From: Tepidicaulis marinus
Lineage (GTDB): Bacteria > Pseudomonadota > Alphaproteobacteria > Parvibaculales > Parvibaculaceae
Length of the DNA stretch: 64,000 bases
Direction of reading: 5' to 3'
NCBI RefSeq assembly: GCF_000739695.1
Contig: NZ_BBIO01000006.1
Coordinates: 62,001 to 126,000, forward strand
Shown here: positions 8,220 to 16,891 of the stretch, one piece after another
How positions within the stretch are numbered: the stretch's first letter is position 1
How the letters are laid out: each line of letters opens with the position of its first letter
Program-made: the position numbers and the translations under genes
Notes under the pieces: generated by a model
Told to the model about the DNA's origin: nothing
Databases searched by the model: none
Seen by the model: the letters and a program-made list of their open reading frames with translations, nothing else

Positions 8220-9599
8220 ATGTGTGACACGATGGTAGCGCGCCCGCCAGTCACGAAAAACGGCACGCTGATATTCGCAAAAAACTCCGACAGGGAGGCG
8301 AACGAGGCGCAATATCTCTTTCATGCGCCCGCGCAAACCCACGCGCCGGGTAGCGAGCTTGCTTGCACCTATATTTCCATTCCCCAGGTGGAACGCACGA
8401 ATGCGGTGCTGCTCTCCCGGCCCTATTGGATGTGGGGCGCGGAAATGGGCGTCAATGAGCATGGGGTCCTGATCGGCAATGAGGCGGTCTTTTCCAAACT
8501 GAAACCGCAAAAGGAACCGGCGCTGATCGGCATGGATTTGCTGCGCCTTGGCCTCGAACGGGCGGCGAGCGCGCAAGAGGCGGTGGAGGTGATCACCTCG
8601 CTTCTTGCTCAATACGGTCAGGGCGGCAATTGCGGCCATAACGGCCATTTCGAATATCATAACGCGTTTTTGATCGCCGATGCCGGCGGCACCGCCTTCG
8701 TGCTGGAAACCGTAGGCCGCGAATATGTGCTGGAACGGGCAGGGGACGTGCGCACCATCTCCAATGCCTATACGGTCGGTACCGAATACGAGCGGGCAAG
8801 CGACGGGCTCATTCCCCAGGCCCGCGCCAAGGGCTGGGCCGGGGAAAAGGCCCCCTTCGATTTTGCCGAGGCTTATGGCGACCGGTTGCGCTCGCGTTTC
8901 GCGACGGGCTATGAGCGCGGCTGCCGCACCCGCGATCTCCTCGGCCCCAAGGCGCCCCATATCGAGGCCCGCCATGTGATGGGCGTGCTGCGCGATCACG
9001 GCCCCCGCGCCGCGCGCCAGCGCCACTGGCAGCCGGACGGGCTCTTGGGCGGCAGCGTCTGCGCCCATGCCTCTTTCGGGCCGGTGCGCAAATTCGGCCA
9101 GACCACGTCGTCCTGGATCACGGAAATCCGGAACGGGCGCATGCTGCATTGGGTGACGGGCACCTCCGCCCCCGACACGGGGATTTTCAAGCCGGTCTTT
9201 TTCGGTCCGGGCTGCGAAGGGATCGGCCTGCCGGATTTCGGCCCGGTGCCCGGCGGGCGTTATGAGGAAGCGGCGCTTTGGTGGCGGCATGAAAAGCTCC
9301 ACCGGGCGGTCCTGGAAAATTACGGTCCCCGCCTTGCCGCTTACGCCGGGGAGCGGGACCGGCTGGAAGAAAGTTTCATGACTGAGGTAGCCGGCGCGCT
9401 TGAGCGCGGGGCGGATGAGGGCGCTCTTGAAGTGTTAACGGGGCGGCATTGGCGCCGCGCGGAAGAGGCGGAAAAAGCCTGGCTGAAAGCGGCCCTCGCG
9501 GTGCCCGTAAATGCCCGCCAGATGCCGCCTCCGTCGCATTTTTACCGGTTTCACTGGAAGCGGCTCAACCGGCTCGCCCATATGCCGGAAATCTCTTAA
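8220..9599 (+). CDS. C69 family peptidase / secernin-like N-terminal nucleophile hydrolase
   Basis: A 459-residue protein. The start at 8220 is chosen because it places Cys2 (MCDTMVA) as the N-terminal nucleophile, a hallmark of the dipeptidase A/secernin family, and because GGGAGGAT sits just upstream; an in-frame start at 8151 would bury the cysteine. KNSDREANEAQ and later WGAEMGVNEHGVLIGNEAVF are the conserved blocks. Family members are dipeptidases or amide hydrolases. The substrate cannot be predicted. Confidence 0.85.
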   Translation: MCDTMVARPPVTKNGTLIFAKNSDREANEAQYLFHAPAQTHAPGSELACTYISIPQVERTNAVLLSRPYWMWGAEMGVNEHGVLIGNEAVFSKLKPQKEPALIGMDLLRLGLERAASAQEAVEVITSLLAQYGQGGNCGHNGHFEYHNAFLIADAGGTAFVLETVGREYVLERAGDVRTISNAYTVGTEYERASDGLIPQARAKGWAGEKAPFDFAEAYGDRLRSRFATGYERGCRTRDLLGPKAPHIEARHVMGVLRDHGPRAARQRHWQPDGLLGGSVCAHASFGPVRKFGQTTSSWITEIRNGRMLHWVTGTSAPDTGIFKPVFFGPGCEGIGLPDFGPVPGGRYEEAALWWRHEKLHRAVLENYGPRLAAYAGERDRLEESFMTEVAGALERGADEGALEVLTGRHWRRAEEAEKAWLKAALAVPVNARQMPPPSHFYRFHWKRLNRLAHMPEIS

Positions 9600-9699
9600 C
9601 CGGGCTTTAGGGTTAACTCTTTGTCAACCGGGTGCTGGCATCTTAGCTACAAGCGAAGTCCTTCTTGCCGCGACCCGTCTAACAGAGAGCCACACGCCC

Positions 9700-11064
9700 A
9701 TGCCCAGGTTTGTCGATGTGCTTTTGATCGCCATTTACGCGCTTGTTGCCGCAGCGTCTTCTGCCGCCCTTATTCAATATGGCGGGCTGCAGGGACCTTT
9801 CGCCTGGCTGGCGGGCTTTCAGGTGTTTCTGGTGATGGGGCTCATCCAGACCATGACCGCGCGCCGCGTCGAGCAGCGCCGGATGGACGAGCTTATCGCC
9901 TATACGAACAGCATCAGCCGCGATCTTGAAATCACCGAAGAAAAACTCGCCGAACTTCTGGAAGTAGGCGTCCATTCGGAAGAAGGCGAGGGCGAAGCCA
10001 TCAGCTTGAATGTGCGCGGGCTGCAGGAGCGTGTCGCCCAGCTTGCCGAAGAGCTTGAGCGCCGCCCTGCCGTGCAAAAGCCCGCCGCGCAAATGGAAGA
10101 GCGCGCGGAGGCGCAGGCCCCGGCCGAAGAAGCGGCCGGGAGCGCCGCGGTGCAGAAAAGCACCGGCCCCGATTTTTCCAAACTCGTGCCGGGCAAGCCG
10201 GAAGAATCCCAGACCCATTTCGATCTCGGCGCCAAACTGCAAGGGCATGAGCGTCCCTCGCTGCAGCTTGTCAGCAACGATACGCAGCCCCCGCTTTATA
10301 CGGATGCCGAACTGCTCGACGTCATCAAGGAAGCGCTGGAGAAAAACCGGCTCGATCTTTACCTCCAGCCCATCGTCAATCTGCCCCAGCGCCAGACCTG
10401 CCATTATGAAGGCCTGACGCGGCTGCGCGGCCCGCGCGGCGAAGTGATCATGCCGGCCGATTATATCCGCGTGGCAGCGCCTGCCGGTCTGATGCCGATC
10501 ATCGACAACATGCAGCTCTTGCGCTCCGTGCAGGTGGTGCGGCAAATGTCGAAGCGCGGCAAGGACACGCCCATCTTCTGCAACATTTCCTCCGACACGC
10601 TGTCGGATACGGAATTCTTCCCGCAATTCATCGACTATCTGCGCAGCACGCAGGAGCTGACCGGCAAGCTGGTCTTCGAGATTGCCCAGGACACGATGCT
10701 GAATGCCGGTGTCATGGAAATGGAAAATCTGCGCGATCTGGCAAGCGCCGGGTTCCACCTTTCCATGGATAAGATCGAGCATCTGCGCATGGATTTTCAC
10801 GAGTTGCACGGCCTCGGCTTCCGCTTCGTGAAAGTGGGCGCGGAGCTTCTCTTCAATGCCTCGATGAACGAGACGGAACTTTTGGGCGACATTCACCCGG
10901 AAGACCTGAAAGAGCTGCTGCGCCGCAACGGCCTCTCGCTCATCGCCGAGCGCATCGAGGACGAGCGCACGGTGATCGACCTGCTCGATTTCGATATCGA
11001 CTACGGCCAGGGCTATCTCTTCTCCCGTCCGCGCCCCGTGCGCCGGGACATGATCGCCGCTTAA
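9700..11064 (+). CDS. tipF: TipF-like flagellar polarity protein with degenerate EAL domain
   Basis: A 454-residue protein in the TipF layout: two N-terminal membrane helices (about residues 5-24 and 32-52), a coiled-coil/acidic linker, then an EAL domain from about residue 205. The signature is EGL rather than EAL (E237). The NIS asparagine, FEIAQ glutamate and AERIE glutamate are present, but the DDFGTG loop is replaced by SMDKIEHL, so phosphodiesterase activity is unlikely and c-di-GMP binding more plausible. Caulobacter TipF has this size and logic and places flagellar assembly at the new pole. The ATG at 9700 starts the first membrane helix. Confidence 0.82.
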   Translation: MPRFVDVLLIAIYALVAAASSAALIQYGGLQGPFAWLAGFQVFLVMGLIQTMTARRVEQRRMDELIAYTNSISRDLEITEEKLAELLEVGVHSEEGEGEAISLNVRGLQERVAQLAEELERRPAVQKPAAQMEERAEAQAPAEEAAGSAAVQKSTGPDFSKLVPGKPEESQTHFDLGAKLQGHERPSLQLVSNDTQPPLYTDAELLDVIKEALEKNRLDLYLQPIVNLPQRQTCHYEGLTRLRGPRGEVIMPADYIRVAAPAGLMPIIDNMQLLRSVQVVRQMSKRGKDTPIFCNISSDTLSDTEFFPQFIDYLRSTQELTGKLVFEIAQDTMLNAGVMEMENLRDLASAGFHLSMDKIEHLRMDFHELHGLGFRFVKVGAELLFNASMNETELLGDIHPEDLKELLRRNGLSLIAERIEDERTVIDLLDFDIDYGQGYLFSRPRPVRRDMIAA

Positions 11065-11094
11065 ACGCGGGCGTCCTAAAGGTTTCAGGAAAAG

Positions 11095-11115
11095 GGCGGG
11101 GATATCCCGCCTTTT
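11095..11115 (+). terminator. Intrinsic terminator after tipF-like gene
   Basis: GGCGGG (11095-11100) and CCCGCC (11106-11111) form a stem with a GATAT loop, flanked by AAAA upstream and TTTTCTCTTT downstream. Confidence 0.7.
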
Positions 11116-11169
11116 CTCTTTGGGCCTTTTCGGTTGACCTTTGGCCTTGGGCCGCTTAACTCCGGCGCC

Positions 11170-12048
11170 ATGAGCAGGCAGCACGCATCTTTATCCCTCA
11201 TTCCCGGGCTTTCGGCATTGGCCGGGCGCTACAGCGCCCTGCTCTGCGATGTCTGGGGTGTTCTTCACAATGGCCGCGCGCCCTATCCGGGCGTCTGCGA
11301 GGCGCTGGAGGCTTACCGGAAGGCGGGCGGCATCGTGCTCTTTCTCTCCAATGCCCCGCGCCCTCACGGGCCGGTCGTCAAGATGTTCGAGGCAATGGGC
11401 GTGCCGGACGCAGCTTACGATGGCATCCTGACCTCGGGCGATGCGACGCGCGAGGCGATGGCGAGCGGCGGTCTCGGCAAGCGGTTTTTCCATGTCGGCC
11501 CGGACCGCGACCATCCGCTTTTCGACGGGCTGGCGCTGGAAAAAACGACGCTGGAAGAGGCCGATTTTGTGCTGATGACGGGGCTCTGGGACGATGAGAC
11601 GGAGACCCCGGAGGATTATGCCGGGCTGATCGGCGAGATGAAGGCGCGCGGCCTTAAAGTCATCTGCGCCAATCCGGACATTATCGTCGACCGGGGCGAA
11701 AAGCAGATCTACTGCGCGGGCGCGGTGGCGGAGAAATACCGTAAGGCGGGCGGCGAAGTGCTTTATTTCGGCAAACCCCATCCGCCGATCTATGAGGCCG
11801 CGTTCCGGCATCTGGAAGAGCTGGCGGGCCGCGCGCTCGATAAAAGCGAGATCCTGGCGGTGGGCGACGGCATTCACACCGATGTCGCCGGCGCTAACAA
11901 GGCAGGGGTGGATGTGATTTACGTGACGGGCGGCATTGCTGCCTCGCGCTTCGGCGATGTCATGGAGCCGGAGCTTGCCCGCATCGCCGAATACATGGAA
12001 GAAGAGGGCACGCACGCCATCGGCGCCATGCCCCGCCTCATCTGGTAA
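11170..12048 (+). CDS. HAD superfamily class IIA hydrolase (TIGR01459-type)
   Basis: A 292-residue phosphatase of the HAD-IIA group. The nucleophile Asp27 is in LLCDVWGVLHNG, LSNAPRP contains the motif II serine, the lysine of FGKPHPPIY is motif III, and AVGDGIHTDVAGA supplies the magnesium aspartates. The ATG at 11170 leaves a normal N-terminus; an in-frame ATG at 11134 would add 12 residues and cannot be excluded. Such genes are often near ribF and ileS in alphaproteobacteria; here they are separated by the ECF sigma and cheYZ genes. The substrate is unknown, probably a small sugar or nucleotide phosphate. Confidence 0.86.
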   Translation: MSRQHASLSLIPGLSALAGRYSALLCDVWGVLHNGRAPYPGVCEALEAYRKAGGIVLFLSNAPRPHGPVVKMFEAMGVPDAAYDGILTSGDATREAMASGGLGKRFFHVGPDRDHPLFDGLALEKTTLEEADFVLMTGLWDDETETPEDYAGLIGEMKARGLKVICANPDIIVDRGEKQIYCAGAVAEKYRKAGGEVLYFGKPHPPIYEAAFRHLEELAGRALDKSEILAVGDGIHTDVAGANKAGVDVIYVTGGIAASRFGDVMEPELARIAEYMEEEGTHAIGAMPRLIW

Positions 12049-12135
12049 TGCGCAAAGCCATGCCCGGCCCCGGAGGGAGGCAGGGCTCGGACATGGCGGG
12101 GCCCGCAGGCGGGAGGCCGTGACTTAAGCAGCGTC

Positions 12136-12537
12136 CTAGCGTCCGGAATGCTGCGCAAGATGATCCAAAATTCTTTGATTCAATCCCTGGTCTTGCTGGG
12201 CGGCCATGGTGATGGCGTTGTATTCTTCCACGCTCAGGCCGTTGTTCTGCACGATGGTTTCCATTTCACCGAATGATTTTTTGCGGATCTCGTCGGCTTC
12301 CGCCTGAGTTCCGGCTTCGCCCATTTTCGATTGCCATTTTTCGTTGGCTTGCCGGATCTCCGTGACCGTTTTGGCATAGGCTTGCAATTGCGCCTCGCTA
12401 TATTCAGCGGCCTTTTGCTGCTGCGCCATTTTCTGATGCGGCTCTGCAGCCATGGCGCCAGCGCCCATGGGCGCTGCAGCAAGAAGGCTTGCAAGGGCGA
12501 GGTGAAGGGTGGTTTTGGCGCGTAGCTTTGTCAGCAT
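12136..12537 (-). CDS. DUF4168 domain-containing exported protein
   Basis: A 133-residue protein with a cleavable signal peptide (hydrophobic core about residues 11-28, AMAA cleavage region), followed by a helical DUF4168-type domain (YSEAQLQAYAKTVTEIRQ near the start, GLSVEEYNAI near the end). DUF4168 proteins are exported or periplasmic and of unknown function. The ATG at 12537 is preferred over longer in-frame starts because it follows GATAGGGAC and begins the signal peptide. Its promoter matches that of the divergent ECF sigma operon, which suggests it is an envelope-stress effector or sensor of that regulon. Confidence 0.75.
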   Translation of the reverse strand: MLTKLRAKTTLHLALASLLAAAPMGAGAMAAEPHQKMAQQQKAAEYSEAQLQAYAKTVTEIRQANEKWQSKMGEAGTQAEADEIRKKSFGEMETIVQNNGLSVEEYNAITMAAQQDQGLNQRILDHLAQHSGR

Positions 12538-12599
12538 GTCGTCCCTATCCTTTTCCGTTTTCGCATTTTGCCCATCTCGCAGATGGACATTCGGAGAAA

Positions 12600-12626
12600 A
12601 GACAGCGCGGCGCAGGTGGAAGTTCC
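12600..12626 (-). promoter_or_regulatory. ECF-type promoter for DUF4168 gene
   Basis: On the minus strand GGAACTT (12620-12626) and TGTCT (12600-12604) are separated by 15 nt. This is the -35/-10 pattern of RpoE-like ECF promoters (GGAAC with a GTCT-type -10). It lies about 65 nt upstream of the DUF4168 start. The divergent sigma gene has the same elements, so both are probably read by that sigma factor. Confidence 0.62.
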
Positions 12627-12630
12627 CCGA

Positions 12631-12691
12631 GCCTCCAAAAAAAGTCGCCTCCAAAAAATTCGTCTCCAAAAAATTCGCCCCCAAAAAATTC
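12631..12691. repeat. Four-copy 15-bp tandem repeat between divergent ECF promoters
   Basis: Four near-identical units: a 16-bp unit at 12631-12646, then 15-bp units at 12647-12661, 12662-12676 and 12677-12691. The consensus is GCCTCCAAAAAATTC. They fill the space between the two divergent -35 elements. The A6 tracts recur every 15 bp, about one and a half helical turns, so bends would alternate faces. They could be protein-binding iterons or simple slippage products. Confidence 0.85.
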
Positions 12692-12716
12692 GACCGAGAA
12701 TATTTCTCTTTCCGTT

Positions 12717-12743
12717 GGAACTTTTTTCCGGCGGAGGTGTCTC
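12717..12743 (+). promoter_or_regulatory. ECF-type promoter for sigma factor operon
   Basis: GGAACTT (12717-12723) and TGTCTC (12738-12743) are separated by 14 nt, mirroring the divergent promoter at 12600-12626. It lies about 36 nt upstream of the sigma factor ATG, consistent with autoregulation. Confidence 0.62.
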
Positions 12744-12778
12744 TTGAAGGTAAGGAGAATTGCGGCCAGGGTGATCGG

Positions 12779-13297
12779 ATGGACGAATTGAAATGGCGGG
12801 TCGCCCGCGAGGTGCCGCATTTGCGCCGCTTTGCTTTTGCGCTGACGGGAAGGCGGGAGGCCGCGGATGATCTTGTGCAGGATGCTCTGGAGCGTGCCTG
12901 GAAGAAACGGCATCTGCGGCGGCAGGGCGGGGCGCTGCGCCCCTGGCTCTTTAAAATTATGTACCGTGTTTTTTTGAACGGACGGCGCCGCGCAGTAGTG
13001 GCGCAGGAAGAATTTCAGGACGAGGTGCACGGGCTGGAAGAATGCAGCGGCCTGCCCGCGCAGGAAATGAGATTGCGCATGGATGATATGCGCCGCGCGC
13101 TCGATGCATTACCCGGCGAACAACGCGCAGCTGTGGTGCTGGTGGCACTGGAAGGGGTCAGTTACGATCAGGCGGCGAATATGATCGGCGTTCCGGTCGG
13201 CACCTTGCGCTCCCGGCTTTTCCGAGGCCGGGAAAAGTTGCAAGGCTTGATGCGCGGAGAAGGCCGGATGGCGCCGCGCCTGAGGAGAGTGAAATGA
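12779..13297 (+). CDS. ECF RNA polymerase sigma factor
   Basis: A 172-residue sigma-70 family factor with only regions 2 and 4. Region 2 shows DDLVQDALERAWKK, and region 4 shows LDALPGEQRAAVVL and GVSYDQAANMIGVPVGTLRS. It directs RNA polymerase to GGAAC-type promoters in response to an inactivating partner. The stop overlaps the start of the next gene by 4 bp (ATGA), the usual sigma/anti-sigma coupling. The ATG at 12779 is chosen from domain boundaries; the open frame continues upstream only through the 15-bp repeats. Confidence 0.93.
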   Translation: MDELKWRVAREVPHLRRFAFALTGRREAADDLVQDALERAWKKRHLRRQGGALRPWLFKIMYRVFLNGRRRAVVAQEEFQDEVHGLEECSGLPAQEMRLRMDDMRRALDALPGEQRAAVVLVALEGVSYDQAANMIGVPVGTLRSRLFRGREKLQGLMRGEGRMAPRLRRVK

Positions 13298-14175
13298 CCG
13301 GCAGGGACGAGATGACGATGATCGATCTGCATGCCTATGCGGATGAGCTGCTGGAGTTGGAGCCTGAGCGTAAGGCGCGGGTGGAGGCTTGGTTGGAAAG
13401 CAACCCGCAGAAACGGGCTTTGGTGCAAGCGATCAGGCGGCAGAATGAGGAAATCGCCGCTCTGTTCGATGCCGGTGATGAGCGGGCATCGGCGCGCCTG
13501 TCTGAGGCATTCGGTCCGCGTGAAAGCGGAAAGAAGTTGAGGCCCGCCAGCGCAGGCATGATCGCTGCTTCACTGGCCGCCGGGGTGCTGGGAGGATATC
13601 TTTTCGCCGGGGTTGTGGAGCAAGACGCCCCCCGGGCGGTGAGCAAGGCGGAGACGGGCGCGCAACTTTCCGTCAGCGCGGCGGAAGGCGCATCTGCGGC
13701 GATGCAAGGGGCGCCCGCATTCGAGCTTTCCCGGCTTGCGCCGGATTTATCGGCGGCCGGTTTTATGTATGAAGGGCATGAAGCCCGGCGGGACACCAGC
13801 GGCGCGCTGCGGGAACTGCGTCTCCTTTATAGAGCGCGCCAGGGAACTGTCGCCGAGCTTTCCGTGAAAGCCCGCGCGGTCCCGGCGGAGAGAAAAGTGA
13901 CGGAGACCGGGATTGGCGGCAGAACCCGGCTCGAATGGACGGACGGCGTATTCGACTACCGGCTCGTTTCCAATGCCGCGGCCGCTGAGCTGGAAAACGT
14001 AAAGCGCACTCTGGGCACACAGCCTGCGGGCATTCAATTGCATCTGGATGCGCCCGAAACCATGCAGCAGGTCGATGCGCAGGAGCCGCCTGTAACCCAA
14101 GGCGCCCCAACCGCACCTGAACTTCTGCCTGAGGCCGTACCGCAGCCGGTCAACAATTTCAGCTCACAAGGATAG
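13294..14175 (+). CDS. Transmembrane anti-sigma factor-like protein
   Basis: A 293-residue protein translationally coupled to the ECF sigma gene. The N-terminal cytoplasmic part (about 1-80) starts with DLHAYADELLELEPERKARV, resembling the helical anti-sigma domain, although no zinc HxxxCxxC motif is present. A single membrane helix spans about residues 86-108, and the rest is a predicted periplasmic domain with an Ala/Pro-rich tail. Position and topology make it the membrane anti-sigma factor of this module. The stress signal is unknown. An alternative start 6 codons in (13312) is possible. Confidence 0.78.
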   Translation: MTGRDEMTMIDLHAYADELLELEPERKARVEAWLESNPQKRALVQAIRRQNEEIAALFDAGDERASARLSEAFGPRESGKKLRPASAGMIAASLAAGVLGGYLFAGVVEQDAPRAVSKAETGAQLSVSAAEGASAAMQGAPAFELSRLAPDLSAAGFMYEGHEARRDTSGALRELRLLYRARQGTVAELSVKARAVPAERKVTETGIGGRTRLEWTDGVFDYRLVSNAAAAELENVKRTLGTQPAGIQLHLDAPETMQQVDAQEPPVTQGAPTAPELLPEAVPQPVNNFSSQG

Positions 14176-14201
14176 GCCGAATATCGGGCTGACCAGGCAA
14201 T

Positions 14202-14888
14202 TCAGTCGAAAAGCGAGTCGATATCTTCCTGGCTCACGCCACTTTCATTGAGGAGCTCGTCGACCGACGACTGGTCGATGCCTTCCCCCTCGAGCGCGGG
14301 GCCGTTAAGCAGCAATTCGCGTTTGCGTCGCTCCGCCGCCGTTTCTTCATGCGGCTCGCTCTCGCTCATGGCGGAGCCGAGCGTGGTGGAAAGCGCGCCG
14401 ATTTTTTCTTCGATGATGTTCAGCGTTTCCACGACCTTGCTGATGCGCTGGCCGGTAATATCCTGGAACGAGCAGGACTGGATGATTTCCATCATCGCAT
14501 TGGTCACGGTTTCCGAATAAGCATCCGCGTCCGACGGATCGGCGGCCAGCACCGCTTCGGCATTTTCCATGATGGAATTCGTGGCATCTTCCGTGGCGCG
14601 CACGATCGCCTCGAGCTCGCGCCCGGCCTGCGGAATATGCGTGCTTTGCAGATGCGCGGGCTGCAGCCGGCTGATCTCGGTCTTGGCATTGTCGATGAAG
14701 GCGGCAATGTCCTTCAGCTCGCGGTAGATCGCCGTGTCGAGATGGGCAAAAAAGCCCTGCATCGAGCCGACCATGATTTCAGCAAGCTTGATAACGTCGG
14801 TAAGCCCGGCCGTATCGGGCCGGACGCGTTTGATCTCTTCGACGAGCTTGTCGAAGGTTTCATCCGCCAGGCGCGCGGTCTTCGCCAT
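14202..14888 (-). CDS. cheZ: CheZ-family phosphatase
   Basis: A 228-residue helical protein with the CheZ catalytic signature SFQDITGQRI (catalytic Gln142, in the segment that corresponds to QDLTGQ of E. coli CheZ). It dephosphorylates CheY-P to reset flagellar switching. The C-terminus holds two CheY-binding-like peptides, DQSSVDELLN (204-213) and SQEDIDSLFD (219-228), similar to the CheZ tail and FliM N-terminus. The start at 14888 follows GAGGAGGGGGC; an upstream extension is unlikely. It is downstream of cheY by 78 nt on the same strand. Confidence 0.86.
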   Translation of the reverse strand: MAKTARLADETFDKLVEEIKRVRPDTAGLTDVIKLAEIMVGSMQGFFAHLDTAIYRELKDIAAFIDNAKTEISRLQPAHLQSTHIPQAGRELEAIVRATEDATNSIMENAEAVLAADPSDADAYSETVTNAMMEIIQSCSFQDITGQRISKVVETLNIIEEKIGALSTTLGSAMSESEPHEETAAERRKRELLLNGPALEGEGIDQSSVDELLNESGVSQEDIDSLFD

Positions 14889-14966
14889 AACGAAGCCCCC
14901 TCCTCTTATGTAAGCAACTACTCCCCTCCCAAACCTTCCGGCCCGGAAAACCGGGCCGGTCAAGGT

Positions 14967-15353
14967 TTAGAAGTCGCCGAGAACGGCGGCGATTTTCGTC
15001 TTCAGCGTGGCCGCGTTGAACGGCTTGACGATGTAGTTGTTCACACCAGCCTTTTTGGCGGCGATCACGTTTTCCGTCTTGGATTCGGCGGTGATCATGA
15101 TGAAAGGCACCGCGGACAGATCGCCGTCGGCGCGCACTTCCTTCAAGAGCTCATAACCGGTCATGGGTTCCATGTTCCAGTCGGAAATCACGAGCCCGTA
15201 TTTCTTGGAGCGCAGCTTGGCGAGCGCTTCGGAGCCGTCGGCAGCATCGTCCACATTTGTGAAGCCCAGCTGCTTGAGCAGGTTGCGAATGATGCGGATC
15301 ATGGTCTTGTAATCGTCGACCACGAGAACAGGCATCGACAGGTCCACGGCCAT
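14967..15353 (-). CDS. cheY: CheY chemotaxis response regulator
   Basis: A 128-residue stand-alone receiver domain. The acidic pair is D13/D14, the phosphorylated residue is D58 (LVISDWNME), the switch residue is T88 (MITAES) and the conserved lysine is K110 (IVKPFN). The WNMEPMTG stretch and overall length are typical of CheY that binds the flagellar switch. It is first gene of a cheY-cheZ pair, about 310 bp from the divergent ribF gene. Only these two chemotaxis genes are here, so this is not the main che operon. Confidence 0.93.
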   Translation of the reverse strand: MAVDLSMPVLVVDDYKTMIRIIRNLLKQLGFTNVDDAADGSEALAKLRSKKYGLVISDWNMEPMTGYELLKEVRADGDLSAVPFIMITAESKTENVIAAKKAGVNNYIVKPFNAATLKTKIAAVLGDF

Positions 15354-15663
15354 GTCTGTACTCCGTTAATTCGGGGCAGACCCATTCCAAGCCCCGCAGT
15401 AATCCCTCAAGAAAGCGGATGGCCGAGCGGCCTGCCGTTTTCTCTCTTGAGCCTGAAAGTAGAGAAGGCCCCCTAAAACTTGGTTAAGTGGCGCCGCTCT
15501 GGCGCGCGGGACATTGCAGGCGCGGGCAAAGCGGCGCGAATTTGCGATAAGTTTTGCGCAAAAACCCTTGTTTACGGGCCTTGACGGGTGCGGCGGGATG
15601 GGTAACACCCATGAGCAGCCAGTTATTATTATAGTTGATCCTGGGTTAAAAGGCGCCGCTCCG

Positions 15664-16602
15664 ATGCATATCCTCCGCCATTTCGATGACATTGCCCCCG
15701 CCCTGAAAGGGGCGGTCTATGCCATCGGCAATTTCGACGGGGTGCATATCGGCCATCAGCAGGTGATCGCCCGCACCGCAGCGATCGCCAAGGAGCTGGG
15801 CGCACCGACCGGGGTTTTGATGTTCGAGCCGCATCCAAGGCAGTATTTCTTCCCCGATCAGCCCTTCTTCCGCCTCATGTCCTTCCGCGCGAAGACCCGC
15901 ACATTGGGCGAAATCGGCGTCGACCAGATCGCCGCGCTCCCCTTCGACAAGCGCATGGCGACGATGGAGGCGGAAGATTTCGTGCGCAACGTGCTGGTGG
16001 AGGGCCTGGGGGCGGCCCATGTCGTGGTCGGCTATGATTTCTGCTTCGGCAAAGGAAGGCGCGGGGACGGGGCGCTTTTACGCCGGATGGGCGAGGAGCT
16101 CGGCTTTGGGGTGACGATCGTGGACGAAGTCAAAAAAGGCGGCGATACCTATTCCTCCACCCGCATCCGCGAATTGCTGGCCAAAGGCGACCCGCGCGGG
16201 GCGGCGGACCTGCTCGGCCATTGGTGGACCATCGAGACCCATGTGATCAAGGGCGACCAGCGCGGGCGCACCATCGGCTTTCCGACCGCCAATCTGTCGT
16301 TGGAAGGGCATCTGGAGCCCGCTTTCGGGGTCTATGCGGTGAAGGTGGAAATCGAGGACGGGCCCCATAAAGGCACTTATGACGGGGTGGCGAATGTCGG
16401 CCGCCGCCCGACTTTCGACAAAGAGGACGTGCTGCTGGAAGTGCATATTTTCGGCTTCGAGGGGGATATTTACGGCGCCCATCTTGCCGTTTCCTTCATC
16501 GATTTCCTGCGCCCGGAGCAGAAATTCGACGGGCTGGAGAGCCTGAAGGCCCAGATCGCCGCCGATAGCGACAAAGCGCGCACGCTGCTGGCCGCCCTTT
16601 GA
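15664..16602 (+). CDS. ribF: Bifunctional riboflavin kinase / FMN adenylyltransferase
   Basis: A 312-residue RibF of normal length. The N-terminal nucleotidyltransferase shows GNFDGVHIGHQQ and STRIRELL; the C-terminal riboflavin kinase shows GRTIGFPTANL and GVANVGRRPTF. It converts riboflavin to FMN and then FAD in the cytoplasm. The ATG at 15664 is preferred because the adenylyltransferase fold begins soon after; the frame is open 50 codons upstream without a better start. It heads the ribF-ileS-lspA neighbourhood, with a 289-bp spacer before ileS. Confidence 0.95.
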   Translation: MHILRHFDDIAPALKGAVYAIGNFDGVHIGHQQVIARTAAIAKELGAPTGVLMFEPHPRQYFFPDQPFFRLMSFRAKTRTLGEIGVDQIAALPFDKRMATMEAEDFVRNVLVEGLGAAHVVVGYDFCFGKGRRGDGALLRRMGEELGFGVTIVDEVKKGGDTYSSTRIRELLAKGDPRGAADLLGHWWTIETHVIKGDQRGRTIGFPTANLSLEGHLEPAFGVYAVKVEIEDGPHKGTYDGVANVGRRPTFDKEDVLLEVHIFGFEGDIYGAHLAVSFIDFLRPEQKFDGLESLKAQIAADSDKARTLLAAL

Positions 16603-16891
16603 GGGCGGCGGGCCCCGGCAATGGCGTGCCGGGCGAACTGGACGGCGCTTTAAGCCCCTGATATGAAACGCCCATGAAACGGACGCATACCATACTCATC
16701 GCCAGGGCGATTGGCGGGCGGCTTATAGGCGGGCGAATTACCGGCCCGGCTTGCCGTTAGCGCCGGCCCTGAGATAAGGGGCCGAACGGTAAGAACCGGG
16801 TAAGAACACCGCCGGGAGCTCCCCGAAAGGCCCCATGAGAGGCCGGTGCGGCTCCTACCGTTAAAAGAGACGTCCGAGGACCCCTAAGATC

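Noticed and set aside
9679-11184. A 501-codon minus-strand open frame over the TipF-like gene
   Set aside because: Composition is His/Arg/Gln-rich without family motifs, and it exactly overlies a gene with membrane helices and an EAL domain.
16603-16891. T-box or other known riboswitch before ileS
   Set aside because: No T-box sequence or terminator/antiterminator was found; only GC-rich hairpins and a repeated GGTAAGAAC-like motif.
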